Assembly: GCF_002269505.1 (NCBI RefSeq)
Contig: NZ_NQKQ01000019.1
Span: 1-64,000, forward strand
DNA length: 64,000 nucleotides
Origin: Pseudomonas fragi
Lineage (GTDB): Bacteria > Pseudomonadota > Gammaproteobacteria > Pseudomonadales > Pseudomonadaceae
Direction: 5' to 3'
Shown: positions 35,088 to 44,225 of the stretch, one piece after another
Numbering within the stretch: position 1 is the stretch's first letter
Layout of the letters: every line of letters begins with the position of its first letter
Program-made: the position numbers and the translations under genes
The notes under the pieces: model-generated
What the model saw: the letters and a program-made list of their open reading frames with translations, nothing else
What the model was told of the DNA's origin: nothing
Database searches by the model: none

Positions 35088-36383
35088 TCAGAACGTCGCT
35101 TTAACCTGCAAGCCCGCTACCAGCGCATTGCTGCGGTTGGTGCCATAGAAAGCACCGGGCTCGATGATGTATTGCACGTCCGGGCGCAGCAGCAGCCACG
35201 GCGTGACTTGCGCACCGTAGTTGAGTTCCAGTAGCTGCTCGCCGCTGTCCAGGCTGGCGATCATGTCCGCCTGCTCCGGGCTGCTGGCTGCAGCCTCCTG
35301 GACATCCCGCGAGCGGGAGTTGAATACGGCGCGGCCATAAGCAAAGGCGATGCTGTCTTTAGGGCGGCTGGCAAACGGCTTTTGCTTGACCAGGCCCACC
35401 GAGTACCAGTGGCGCATCGGCGAGGTGGCGGCATTGCTGCTGGACGCCTGGCCAAAGGCGCGCAATACGCTATCGGGGTCTTGCTCGTCACGCCAGATGG
35501 CCTGATCGACCAGTACATAGGCACCGGTGCGGTTGTTGGCTTTTTGCGTACTGCCAATCTTGCGGGTGTTGGAAGTGTCGTAGTACCAGCCCACTTTGTA
35601 TTGGCCGTTGAGCCAGGCGTTGTTGGTGAAGATCGCCTCCAGCGGCATGATCGCCCCCGTGGTGCCTTTGGTGGTCATGCTGAAGGCTTCGGAGGAGCGG
35701 CTGTTGTACTCGGGGTTGACCTGGAACAGTGCCGTTTGCAGGGTCAGGGCCGGGCTGACGGTGTAGCGCAGTTCAGCGCCCCAGTGCCCGGTGGGGTAGT
35801 TCGTCCAGCCACTGCCATTGGATTGGGTCAGCGGGTGCGCGCAAAAACCGGCGTTGACGAAGCTGGTCAACAACGGCATGCCACCAAATTCGTTGCCCAT
35901 CGGCATAAAGCCCAGCTTGGTGGTCAGGTCTTCGGAAAACAGCGTGCGCTGGTAGCTGAACTCAGACAGGCGGGTGTAGTTGCCGCCGGCGTTCTCCTGA
36001 ATTGGCAGGCGGTTGCCTACCAGATCCTCAGAGGCGCTGTGGCCGCGGCGATCATTGATGGTGATTTGCACCAGGCCAGCATCCGCAGTGCCGAGCAATT
36101 TGCTCATGTCGAACTGGGCACCGATGCGCACCTGCTGCGAATAACGGGTGCCGTGTTTGATCCCGCCATGCAAGTTGGAAAAGGTTTCCGAGTTGTAGTC
36201 GCCTGTCAGTTTGACGCCCTTGTCGGCCAGTTTCTGGCGTTCGCCGCCCCAGTCGCCGGTCAGGGTCGAACGGTTCATCAGGTTGTCGGTGGTGTCGGCC
36301 AGTACGCAGGCAGGCGTCAGGGCCAGCAATGACAGACCGCCGCACAGGCTGGTGTTCAGCAGGGCGCGGGAAGAGAAAAACAT
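35088..36383 (-). CDS. Carbohydrate-selective porin OprB family
   Basis: An outer-membrane beta-barrel porin for sugar uptake. The 431-residue precursor has a signal peptide (about 1-29, ending CVLADT). An OprB N-terminus follows (RSTLTGDWGGERQKLADKGV), and the protein ends in an aromatic residue (VKATF), as outer-membrane barrels do. The minus-strand start is preceded by AAAGGAGC. It has no linked sugar-transport genes here. The substrate is not predictable; OprB proteins take up glucose and related sugars. Confidence 0.88.
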   Translation of the reverse strand: MFFSSRALLNTSLCGGLSLLALTPACVLADTTDNLMNRSTLTGDWGGERQKLADKGVKLTGDYNSETFSNLHGGIKHGTRYSQQVRIGAQFDMSKLLGTADAGLVQITINDRRGHSASEDLVGNRLPIQENAGGNYTRLSEFSYQRTLFSEDLTTKLGFMPMGNEFGGMPLLTSFVNAGFCAHPLTQSNGSGWTNYPTGHWGAELRYTVSPALTLQTALFQVNPEYNSRSSEAFSMTTKGTTGAIMPLEAIFTNNAWLNGQYKVGWYYDTSNTRKIGSTQKANNRTGAYVLVDQAIWRDEQDPDSVLRAFGQASSSNAATSPMRHWYSVGLVKQKPFASRPKDSIAFAYGRAVFNSRSRDVQEAAASSPEQADMIASLDSGEQLLELNYGAQVTPWLLLRPDVQYIIEPGAFYGTNRSNALVAGLQVKATF

Positions 36384-36559
36384 CTACAGAAGCTCCTTTA
36401 TATGAAGTGTCGACGACGGGGCGCGACACGATGCCGCACATTATGAACTATTTAGTTAATTAATTTCATATTTGGTTACACGGCCTTCCCGTAATGACTA
36501 AGGGTGTTGCTGGCCCCCATCCGCTAGACTCCCGCGTTTATGCGTACCAAGGGATGTTC

Positions 36560-37573
36560 ATGATCTGGTTTCTTGAAGGGCAATCGAGCCAACGCGACGT
36601 GATTGCAGGTGCCCGGGCGGCGCTACCGGAGACGGTACGGATATTCGCCTCGCACCGACAAAGTCGCCCCGAAATTACCGGGTTGGCGGATATCGCCTGG
36701 CGCGAACCGCAAGACAACCAGGAACGCATCGGCTGGGTGATCGAGCAGGCCCGTGCCCAACAGATCAAGGTGGTGCTGGCCGGGCGTGTGGGCCAGGTCT
36801 ATGAAGCGCACCGCGCCGAGTTCGAGGCGGCCGGGCTGCAATTGGTCACTGGCGCGCTGGACCTGGACACCTTTGAACGGGTCGACGACAAATCGGCGTT
36901 TACTCGCGAAGCGCTGGCGGCCGGGTTGGCGTGCATCCCGGCTATAACCGTGAGCACCCGTGCCGAACTGCAAGCGGCTTACGCGCAATTGGCCCGTGAC
37001 GGTCAGGTCTGTGTCAAACCCACGCGCGGCATTTACGGCCAGGGCTTTTGGCGACTGGCCGATAACGTCGACCCGTTCCGCAGTTTCGCCAATGCCGACG
37101 CCCATGAGGTCAATGCCAGCGTCTTTGCCCAGGCCTACGGCCAGTCGGATGCGCCCAAGCCGTTGTTGGTCATGCCCTATATGCCTGGCAGTGAGTGTTC
37201 GGTGGACATGGTCTGCGAAGCGGGCGAGGCCGTGGCCTATGTGGGGCGGCGCAAGCAGGGCCTGATGCAGACGTTCGAGCGCGATGGCGCCGCCGTCGAG
37301 CTGGCGATCAAGGCCGCGCGGCACTTCAAGTGCGACGGCATCGTCAATGTACAAACCCGTGATGATGCCGAAGGACAGCCGCACCTGCTGGAAATCAACC
37401 TGCGTTATTCCGGCGGCATCGGCTACACCCGTGAAGCCGGGGTCAACCTGCCAGGCATTTTTGCCGCACGCCGCCTCGGCCTGGCAGTGCCCCCGAGCGC
37501 CTGGCGCGAGGATGTGCAGGTCAAGGCGATCACCGTGGTCGTGCCGGTTCGCGGCGATTCGCTCCTGGGGTGA
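36560..37573 (+). CDS. ATP-grasp enzyme of the Ter-linked biosynthetic module
   Basis: A 337-residue ATP-grasp protein matching the family seen at Ter (tellurite) loci (ATPgrasp_Ter type). Motifs include the phosphate-binding stretch VCVKPTRGIYGQGFWRL, then PLLVMPYMPGSECSVDMVCE and HLLEINLRYSGGIGYTREAG, the metal- and ATP-binding end. ATP-grasp enzymes join a carboxylate to an amine or thiol, so it may make a small nucleotide- or amino-acid-like compound; the substrate is unknown. The ATG at 36560 has AAGGG at good spacing; an in-frame ATG at 36554 is possible. It is first in a run of twelve genes ending with terE. Confidence 0.82.
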   Translation: MIWFLEGQSSQRDVIAGARAALPETVRIFASHRQSRPEITGLADIAWREPQDNQERIGWVIEQARAQQIKVVLAGRVGQVYEAHRAEFEAAGLQLVTGALDLDTFERVDDKSAFTREALAAGLACIPAITVSTRAELQAAYAQLARDGQVCVKPTRGIYGQGFWRLADNVDPFRSFANADAHEVNASVFAQAYGQSDAPKPLLVMPYMPGSECSVDMVCEAGEAVAYVGRRKQGLMQTFERDGAAVELAIKAARHFKCDGIVNVQTRDDAEGQPHLLEINLRYSGGIGYTREAGVNLPGIFAARRLGLAVPPSAWREDVQVKAITVVVPVRGDSLLG

Positions 37574-37667
37574 TTTGACGTTTTCGGTAACTATTTTTCG
37601 CTTGTTTAAAGTTATCGACTCGCCGATCGTCCCCCATTTTTTTATGTATTTCAGGTAGTAAAAGTTG

Positions 37668-38804
37668 ATGAATAGCGCTAACCCCATGACCGAACCAAAG
37701 GTTTTGCATGCAAACCTCAAGCGCGGTCGTCTGGAGGTAAAGGTCAATGCATCGACCTTTGCTCCGCAGGCACTTTTCGATTTTGCCGAGCGGCGCAATC
37801 CCAAGCGGGCCTTTCTGTTTGTTTCGCGTGTACTGGGCCGGCATATTCCGGCTCGGCCCTCATTAATGGCAGAAAGCTTCAATGCCCTTGCCGGCAAGAT
37901 TCCTGCTGATTTGCCCGGGCCGGTGCTGGTGATCGGCATGGCCGAAACCGCCGTTGGGCTCGGTGCCGGGGTACACCGTGCCCTGAGCCAGACCCGTAAT
38001 GATTGCGTGTACCTGTGCAGCAGCCGTCACCCTACGGGCAGCGCCTTGTTTGCCCGCTTTGAAGAGGAACACAGCCACGCCAGCTCGCATTTGCTGCACC
38101 TGCCGCAAGACGCGCCAACCCGCGAGATGATGCTCAACGCCCGTTCGCTGGTGCTGGTGGACGATGAAGCATCCACCGGCAATACCTTTATCAATCTGTC
38201 CCGGGCGCTGGCCGAGGCGGGGCTCGATTCGATCGAGCGCATCGTTACTGCCACCCTGACCGACTGGTCCGGTGATGCCGTGCGTACAGCCATGGGCGAT
38301 CACGTCAGCAGCGTGGCTTTACTCGACGGTCGCTACACGTTCGCCGAAGATTTAACCGCAGAACTGCCAGAAATGCCCGAAGTGGGCAGTGTTGCCCAAG
38401 GCGACTGGGCACTGGACGCGAGCCGCGACTGGGGCCGCATGGGCGTTCGCGAACACCACGACACGCTGGCGCCGGGCCTGGAGGTCGCTGCCGGTGAACG
38501 GATTCTGGTGATCGGTACCAGCGAGTTTGTCTGGCGTCCTTTTTTGTTGGCCGAGCGCCTTGAACGGGCGGGTGCCGACGTGCACTTCAGCTCTACCAGC
38601 CGTTCGCCGATTGCCCTGGGCCATGCCATCGATCATGCGTTGTCGTTCTCGGACAACTACGGCCTGGGCATCCCCAACTTTCTTTACAACGTCGCCCCCG
38701 GCCAGTTTGACCGGGTGCTGATCTGCAGCGAAACCCCGGCCGCTGCCGTCGACCCGGCGCTGGTTAGCGCATTGAATGCGCAGGTAATCGTTGATGAACA
38801 GTAA
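37668..38804 (+). CDS. Phosphoribosyltransferase-TRSP fusion protein of the Ter module
   Basis: The 378-residue protein combines an N-terminal phosphoribosyltransferase domain with a C-terminal TRSP domain. The PRPP-binding signature is SLVLVDDEASTGNTFINLSR (about 158-177). The C-terminal part after about residue 240 carries the TRSP-type pattern ILVIGTSEFVWRPFLLAERL and FSSTSRSPIALGHAIDHALS. Such fusions are described in predicted Ter-associated nucleotide-like metabolite pathways. The start at 37668 is chosen over the TTG at 37665; 37686 is also possible. The next gene overlaps its end by 11 bases. Confidence 0.83.
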   Translation: MNSANPMTEPKVLHANLKRGRLEVKVNASTFAPQALFDFAERRNPKRAFLFVSRVLGRHIPARPSLMAESFNALAGKIPADLPGPVLVIGMAETAVGLGAGVHRALSQTRNDCVYLCSSRHPTGSALFARFEEEHSHASSHLLHLPQDAPTREMMLNARSLVLVDDEASTGNTFINLSRALAEAGLDSIERIVTATLTDWSGDAVRTAMGDHVSSVALLDGRYTFAEDLTAELPEMPEVGSVAQGDWALDASRDWGRMGVREHHDTLAPGLEVAAGERILVIGTSEFVWRPFLLAERLERAGADVHFSSTSRSPIALGHAIDHALSFSDNYGLGIPNFLYNVAPGQFDRVLICSETPAAAVDPALVSALNAQVIVDEQ

Positions 38805-39552
38805 TCGCCCTCTGGTGTTCGTTGATCTGGACGACACCCTGTTTCAAACCGCCCGGAAAATGGGCGATGAGCCACGCTTTACCGCCACCCTGGACGTGGA
38901 CGGCCAACCCAACGGCTTTATGAGCGCGACGCAAAAGAGCTTTGTGGAATGGCTGCTGGCTACCAGTGACGTGGTCCCCGTGACCGCACGCAGCATCGAA
39001 GCCTATCAGCGCGTGCAGTTGCCGTTTGTGCACGGCGCGGTCTGTGCTCACGGCGGGGTGATTCTCAACCCGGACGGTTCACTGGACCCGGTCTGGCATG
39101 CGCGCATGTGCGACGAGCTGGCGTCGGAGCAAACCCGCCTGCACCAGTTGAGCGAGCAAACCCTGGCCATTGGCGCCGAACTGGGTTTCTCGTTGCGTGG
39201 CTGGGTGGTTGAAGAGCATGGCCTGGCCAATTACGTGGTCACCAAGCACAACAACGAAACCGATCAGGCGCTGCTCACCGTGCTGGCCGAAGTCAGGGCG
39301 CGGGGCTTGCTCGACGGCCTGTATGTGCATGGCAATGGCAACAATCTGGCATTCCTGCCCATCACCCTGCAAAAGCGTGAAGCGGTACGTGAGTGGATCC
39401 GCCGCGACCAGGCGATCAACGGCAAACGCCCGCTGCTGGGCTTTGGCGACAGTGTGTCGGACCTGGGCTTTATGGCCGAATGCGACTGGTGGGGCACACC
39501 CAAGCGCGGCCAGCTGGCGGCGCATGTGCTGGCGAGCGTCGATCATGAATAA
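38794..39552 (+). CDS. HAD-family hydrolase of the Ter module
   Basis: A 252-residue haloacid-dehalogenase-type phosphatase. The motif I nucleophile is in VFVDLDDTLF, the cap follows PVTARSIEAYQRVQLPF, and the C-terminal metal-binding motif is GFGDSVSDLGFMAECDW. It probably removes phosphate from a small metabolite in the same pathway as the phosphoribosyltransferase. The ATG at 38794 lies inside the end of the previous gene, and its stop overlaps the next gene (ATGAATAA), so translation is coupled. Confidence 0.85.
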   Translation: MNSNRPLVFVDLDDTLFQTARKMGDEPRFTATLDVDGQPNGFMSATQKSFVEWLLATSDVVPVTARSIEAYQRVQLPFVHGAVCAHGGVILNPDGSLDPVWHARMCDELASEQTRLHQLSEQTLAIGAELGFSLRGWVVEEHGLANYVVTKHNNETDQALLTVLAEVRARGLLDGLYVHGNGNNLAFLPITLQKREAVREWIRRDQAINGKRPLLGFGDSVSDLGFMAECDWWGTPKRGQLAAHVLASVDHE

Positions 39553-40639
39553 TGCCTTCGCAGGGCTGCAGACCGTGGGCAGTGGCAGCTATGCCGCCGA
39601 TGACGTGCACTTTTTACTGCGCGCCATGCAGATAGAAGTCACCGACGTGCAGGAAAAAGAGCGCCTGATCCAGACCCAGCAGCGCCATTACTCCGAAATG
39701 ATCAGCCAGGAACATGCGCCGTCCGGCACCCATAAAAGCCTCTATCAACTGGCCCTGGCCCAGAACGGTGCCCGTATGGCGGGTGATGTGCAGGCGCTGG
39801 CCCAGGCTTTGAATGAGCGCTACAACGGCCCCTCGATTGCGCTGGTGTCGTTTGTGCGCGCGGGTTTGCCGCTGGGTGTGTTGCTGCGCAGGGCATTGCT
39901 CGATCTGGGGCGCGAGGCTGCGCATTACGGGATCAGCATTATTCGTGACCGTGGAATCGACAACGTCGCGCTCGAAGCTATCATCAAGGCCCACGGTGCG
40001 GAAAACATCGTGTTTGTCGATGGCTGGACCGGCAAAGGGGCGATCAGCGGCCAGATCCGCGACAGCCTGACAGGGGACTCGCGTTTTCCAGCCGACCCGC
40101 GTCTGGTGGTGCTGGCCGACCCCTGTGGCCGTGCCTGGCTGGCCGCCTCGGCAGAAGACTGGCTGATCCCATCTGGCATCCTGGGGGCGACGGTTTCAGG
40201 GCTGGTTTCGCGTTCCATATGGCCACAAGACCCGGGCCTGCATGGGTGCGTGGTGTATGACCATTTGGCGGAACACGACGTGACCATGAGTTTTATCCAC
40301 AGCATCGAAACCGAGCGCGCGCGACTGGCACCTCAGGCCGCGGCCCTGCCCTGGACGGCGGAGCAGGCTGGCGCATTGCAACACTCGGCCGTGGCTGCGG
40401 TCGAACGTATCTCGGCCCGGTTTGCGGTGACCAACCCCAACCGGGTCAAACCGGGGATCGCCGAGGCCACCCGCGCCGTCATGCGCCGTGTGCCGGACCA
40501 CGTGCTGGTGCGCAACCGTGACGATCAGGACGTGCAACTGCTGCTGCACCTGACGCGTCAGGCCAATATTGAGGTTCAGGAAGTCGGCGATCAGTTGGGG
40601 CCGTATCGCGCCGTGACCGTAATCAGGAGTGTTCGCTGA
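39545..40639 (+). CDS. StiP-domain protein with C-terminal PELOTA RNA-binding domain
   Basis: A 364-residue protein. The central domain matches StiP (earlier called PRTase_1), with SIALVSFVRAGLPLGVLLRR and the PRPP-loop-like NIVFVDGWTGKGAISGQ. The C-terminal roughly 80 residues (NRVKPGIAEATRAVMRRVPD, then LLLHLTRQANIEVQEV and LGPYRAVTVI) match the PELOTA_1 domain predicted to bind RNA. StiP has been called a cysteine protease, but phosphoribosyltransferase-like chemistry is equally consistent with these motifs. The start overlaps the upstream HAD gene. The RNA link is inference. Confidence 0.8.
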   Translation: MNNAFAGLQTVGSGSYAADDVHFLLRAMQIEVTDVQEKERLIQTQQRHYSEMISQEHAPSGTHKSLYQLALAQNGARMAGDVQALAQALNERYNGPSIALVSFVRAGLPLGVLLRRALLDLGREAAHYGISIIRDRGIDNVALEAIIKAHGAENIVFVDGWTGKGAISGQIRDSLTGDSRFPADPRLVVLADPCGRAWLAASAEDWLIPSGILGATVSGLVSRSIWPQDPGLHGCVVYDHLAEHDVTMSFIHSIETERARLAPQAAALPWTAEQAGALQHSAVAAVERISARFAVTNPNRVKPGIAEATRAVMRRVPDHVLVRNRDDQDVQLLLHLTRQANIEVQEVGDQLGPYRAVTVIRSVR

Positions 40640-41598
40640 TGATCAAGCACTCAGCCTATGCCTTGGGCGCCACACTTTATATGCCGGCTACCCGTCCCGA
40701 TATTCTGGATGTGGTGCTGGGCGAAAAGATCCAGGGTTTGCGCTCGCTGGTGGTGTGCCTGGAAGACGCCGTGGCCGAAACTGACGTGCAGCAGGGGCTG
40801 AACAACCTGAAAAACCTGCTGTTGGGCATCGAGGCGCGTGGCGGTCGACCGTCCGGCGGGCCGATCCTGTTTGTGCGGCCACGGGATGCCGCGATGGCAG
40901 CCGTCCTCAATGACTGGTCGCTGATGCGTCATGTCGACGGTTTTGTCGTGCCCAAGCTCAGTCTGGGCAATATCTGCGAGTGGCAGCAGGCGGTCACCCG
41001 CGAAGACTTGATGTTGATGCCCACCCTGGAAACCGCAGACGTTTTTATCCCCAACGCCATGGTTGAACTGCGCAGCGCCATGCTGGAGCTACTACCAGAG
41101 CGTATTATTGCCCTGCGCATTGGCGGTAACGACTTGATGGGGTGCCTGGGCCTGCGTCGCCCTCAAGCGATGACGCTGTACAGCACGCCCATGAGCTATG
41201 TGATTCCCATGTTGTGCGGGATCATGGGCTCGGCAGGTTTTGCCCTGACCGCGCCGGTGTTTGAACAGCTCAATGCACCGCACTTGATGGAGCAAGAGCT
41301 GGCGCTGGATATGGCCCACGGGCTTGTGGGTAAAACCGCGATCCACCCGTCGCAAATTGCAGTTATCCACAGGGCGTTGCAAGTCAGTCTTGAAGATCTC
41401 AACAGCGCACGCCACATATTGAATGAGGCGGCGCCTGCGGTGTTCAAGTTCAACGACGCCATGTGCGAGCCCGCAACCCATTACAAATGGGCGCAAACAA
41501 TTATTGAACGGGCACATTGGCAAGGGGTTCGCCCTGAAATTGCCAGCCCGTCGGACACTTTTGGAGGCAGCCTGCGATTGGCTGAATTAGTGGGTTGA
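40639..41598 (+). CDS. HpcH/HpaI aldolase/citrate-lyase-family protein of the Ter module
   Basis: The 319-residue protein belongs to the HpcH/citrate lyase beta-subunit superfamily, in the Ter-linked subgroup of carbon-carbon lyases. It shows LRSLVVCLEDAVAETDVQQG, ILFVRPRD, the metal-site region IIALRIGGNDLMGCLGLRR, and HGLVGKTAIHPSQIAVIHRA, which is the family C-terminal motif. It may cleave or form a C-C bond in a CoA- or acyl-type intermediate. The substrate is unknown. The ATG overlaps the StiP gene stop (ATGA), and AGGAG lies 10 bases upstream. Confidence 0.85.
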   Translation: MIKHSAYALGATLYMPATRPDILDVVLGEKIQGLRSLVVCLEDAVAETDVQQGLNNLKNLLLGIEARGGRPSGGPILFVRPRDAAMAAVLNDWSLMRHVDGFVVPKLSLGNICEWQQAVTREDLMLMPTLETADVFIPNAMVELRSAMLELLPERIIALRIGGNDLMGCLGLRRPQAMTLYSTPMSYVIPMLCGIMGSAGFALTAPVFEQLNAPHLMEQELALDMAHGLVGKTAIHPSQIAVIHRALQVSLEDLNSARHILNEAAPAVFKFNDAMCEPATHYKWAQTIIERAHWQGVRPEIASPSDTFGGSLRLAELVG

Positions 41599-42269
41599 AC
41601 GACGTTTTGAAAACACCGGTTAAAGGAAAGCAGGTCCTGTCTGCCTTCGATTTCGATGGCACGCTGACCTATCACGACACGTTCGTGCCGTTTTTGCGCT
41701 TTGCCTTTGGCAATCGACTGTTTGCGATGCGTCTGCTGCGGATGATCCCGGCGACCGCTTGCTACCTGCTGGGCAGGATTTCGCGTAATGCGCTGAAAGA
41801 AAAACTTATCGCGGTCTACTTGACCGGTGCCAGAGAGGCCTGGGTAAAGGAACGCGCCGAAGCATTTTGTGACGTTTCCTGGCAGCGTCTAATGCGGCCT
41901 TTGGGCTTAACATCCGTCGCCAACCAGATTGAGCAGGGCGCCAAGGTGACGATTTGCTCTGCGTCCCCCGAGCTGGTGCTCACACCTTTTGCCAAGAAGC
42001 TCGGTATCGGCCTGATCGGAACACGGCTGGCCTCGGTCGATGGCGTGCTCACCGGCGATATCGACGGCATCAACTGTCGCTGTGAACAAAAAGTCATTCG
42101 GCTGGAGGCGCAATACGGGCCTCTGGACCAATACGAACTACGTGCCTGGGGTGACACCCGGGGCGATGAACAAATGCTCGGGGCCGCTCAAGAGCCGCAT
42201 TGGCGTGAATTTCACGCGCTGTGGCGGCGCAAGCGGCCACTTGACGTGTGCTTGCGCGAGGAGCTGTAA
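41595..42269 (+). CDS. HAD-IB family phosphatase of the Ter module
   Basis: A 224-residue HAD subfamily IB phosphatase, like phosphoserine phosphatase. The nucleophile motif is SAFDFDGTLTYHDTFVPFLR, motif II-type residues are in VTICSASPELVLTPFAKKLG, and the C-terminal motif is ELRAWGDTRGDEQMLGAAQE. The start is an unusual TTG at 41595 within the previous gene's stop region, so translation is probably coupled to it. No ribosome site of its own is seen. The substrate is unknown. Confidence 0.82.
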   Translation: MNDVLKTPVKGKQVLSAFDFDGTLTYHDTFVPFLRFAFGNRLFAMRLLRMIPATACYLLGRISRNALKEKLIAVYLTGAREAWVKERAEAFCDVSWQRLMRPLGLTSVANQIEQGAKVTICSASPELVLTPFAKKLGIGLIGTRLASVDGVLTGDIDGINCRCEQKVIRLEAQYGPLDQYELRAWGDTRGDEQMLGAAQEPHWREFHALWRRKRPLDVCLREEL

Positions 42270-42342
42270 GCCAGGCGTAAGCAAAGCATGTCAATAATCA
42301 CTCAATACCTATCATGCATCAGTGCAGACAAGGAGACGCTTC

Positions 42343-42933
42343 ATGGCCATTTCGCTGTCCAAGAATCAAACCATCTCTCTCGAGAAAGAAGCGGGAACCG
42401 GTCTCAAGAAAATCCGTATGGGCCTGGGCTGGGACCCGGTCAAGCCCAGCGGTTTTTTCGCCAAGCTGCTGAGCAGTGATGCCGCCATCGACCTTGATGC
42501 TTCGTGCATCCTGCTCGACAGTGCCAAACAACCACTGGATCTGGTGTGGTTTCGCCAGCTCAAGTCCAATGACGGCTCTATCGTTCACTCCGGCGACAAC
42601 CGTACGGGTGAGGGCGAGGGTGACGACGAGTCGATCCAGGTCAACCTGGAACAACTGCCGGCCGGGGTCAAACACCTGGTGTTTACCGTCAACTCCTTTA
42701 CCGGGCAAAACTTCGAGGCAGTAGAAAACGCCTACTGCCGTATCGTTGACGAGCTGACCGGCAAAGAGCTGGCGCGCTTCAACCTGTCGGACAAGGGCCG
42801 TCACACCGGCGTGGTCATGGCGTACATCAGCCGCACATCGGCGGGCTGGGACCTGACCGCTATTGGCACCGTGGCCAATGGCCGTACCGCCCAGGATCTG
42901 GCCACTGATGCGGCCCAGGCGGTGCGCGCATGA
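42343..42933 (+). CDS. terZ: TerD-family stress protein, TerZ position
   Basis: A 196-residue TerD-family calcium-binding stress protein. It shows MAISLSKNQTISLEKEAG, the acidic motif IDLDASCILLD and the metal-binding loop GDNRTGEGEGDDESIQVNL. As the first of six ter genes it occupies the terZ place. A strong AAGGAG precedes the ATG at 42343. These proteins confer tellurite, colicin or phage resistance phenotypes in enterobacteria; the mechanism is not settled. The next gene overlaps by four bases. Confidence 0.88.
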   Translation: MAISLSKNQTISLEKEAGTGLKKIRMGLGWDPVKPSGFFAKLLSSDAAIDLDASCILLDSAKQPLDLVWFRQLKSNDGSIVHSGDNRTGEGEGDDESIQVNLEQLPAGVKHLVFTVNSFTGQNFEAVENAYCRIVDELTGKELARFNLSDKGRHTGVVMAYISRTSAGWDLTAIGTVANGRTAQDLATDAAQAVRA

Positions 42934-44159
42934 CTACCCTGACTCCAGGCGCCAATACGGGCGTTGCCAGTGGCACCCTGAGCGTCACCGTCAGCTACAC
43001 CCCGGTGGCTGGCGCAGACCTGGATGTATCGGCGTTCTTGCTCAATGAGTCGGGCAAGGTGCGCGGCGATAACGACATGTGCTTCTTCGGCCAGCAAAGC
43101 GTCAACAATGGCGCGGTCAAGCTGATGGAATCGGCGGCAGGTCGCAGTGTGTTCAGTGTCAATCTGGACGCCATTGACCCGGCCATCGAGAAAGTCGCCC
43201 TGACTGCGACCATCTACGAGAACAAGGCCCGCTTCGATGCCTTCCCGCAATTGACTGTCACCGTGAGTGGCGGCATTGACGCACCGATTCCGACCCAGGG
43301 CATGCAGGAAACCGCGTTGATCCTGGGTGAGTTCTATCGCCGCCAGGGTGTGTGGAAGTTCCGTTGCGTGGCCCAGGGCTTTGCCGGTGGCCTGGCGCCT
43401 CTGGCTCAACATTTTGGTGTTGATATCGCGGCACCCGCTCCGGCACCTGCTCCGGCAGCCGCGCCGACACCTGTGTCACCGCCAGCGCCTGCACCTGCTG
43501 CACCTGCATCGAAGATCAATCTGTCGAAAATCACTCTGGACAAGCAGCGTCCGTCCATCAGCCTTGAGAAAAAGGACGGTGATTTCGGCGAGATCAAGAT
43601 CAACCTGAACTGGAATCGCACCCACCCGAATGACAGCGGCGCCGGTGGTGCTGGCGGCTTTTTCGCAACCCTGCGCAACAAGGCCACCGGCAAGTCGGGC
43701 GGCATCGATCTGGACGTGGGTTGCCTGTACGAAATGGAAAACGGCCGCAAAGGCGCGGTCCAGGCCCTGGGCAATGCCTTCGGTGATTTCCGTGACGAGC
43801 CGTTTATCCAGTTGATGGGCGACGACCGCACCGGCTCCGTGAGCGACGGCGAGTGGCTGCGTATCAATGGCAAGGAGTGGCGCAAGATGCGTCGCGTGCT
43901 GGTTTACGCGTTCATCTACGAAGGCGCGCCGAACTGGCAGGCGACCGACGGTGTCATCACCCTGTATATCCCCGGCGAGCCGCCGATTGAAGTGCGTCTG
44001 AGCGAAGAGGGCGGGACCAAAGGCATGTGCGCTATCGCCTTGCTTGAAAACGTCGGTGGCAGCGTGAAGGTCAACCGTCGGGTTGAGTTCTTCAAGGGCC
44101 ATTCCGATATGGATAAAGCTTTCGGCTGGGGCATGCGCTGGGCTGCCGGTTCCAAATGA
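42930..44159 (+). CDS. terA: TerA-like two-domain TerD-family protein with Pro/Ala linker
   Basis: A 409-residue protein with two TerD-type domains. The first (about 1-165) includes VAGADLDVSAFLLNESGKVR and ends GGLAPLAQHFGVDI. A Pro/Ala-rich linker follows (about 167-190, repeated APAP units). The second domain starts KINLSKITLDKQRPSISLEK and carries GGIDLDVGCLYEMENG and MGDDRTGSVSDGEWL. The second domain lacks the usual GDNRTGEGDGDDE loop, a TerA trait. The calcium-site residues therefore differ between domains. Start coupling (ATGA) links it to terZ. Confidence 0.85.
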   Translation: MTTLTPGANTGVASGTLSVTVSYTPVAGADLDVSAFLLNESGKVRGDNDMCFFGQQSVNNGAVKLMESAAGRSVFSVNLDAIDPAIEKVALTATIYENKARFDAFPQLTVTVSGGIDAPIPTQGMQETALILGEFYRRQGVWKFRCVAQGFAGGLAPLAQHFGVDIAAPAPAPAPAAAPTPVSPPAPAPAAPASKINLSKITLDKQRPSISLEKKDGDFGEIKINLNWNRTHPNDSGAGGAGGFFATLRNKATGKSGGIDLDVGCLYEMENGRKGAVQALGNAFGDFRDEPFIQLMGDDRTGSVSDGEWLRINGKEWRKMRRVLVYAFIYEGAPNWQATDGVITLYIPGEPPIEVRLSEEGGTKGMCAIALLENVGGSVKVNRRVEFFKGHSDMDKAFGWGMRWAAGSK

Positions 44160-44225
44160 GCGCTCTGTAAGTGGCCGCCTGATGAACCAGGCGCCGTACC
44201 TGCAATTTCTGACAAGGTGACTCCA

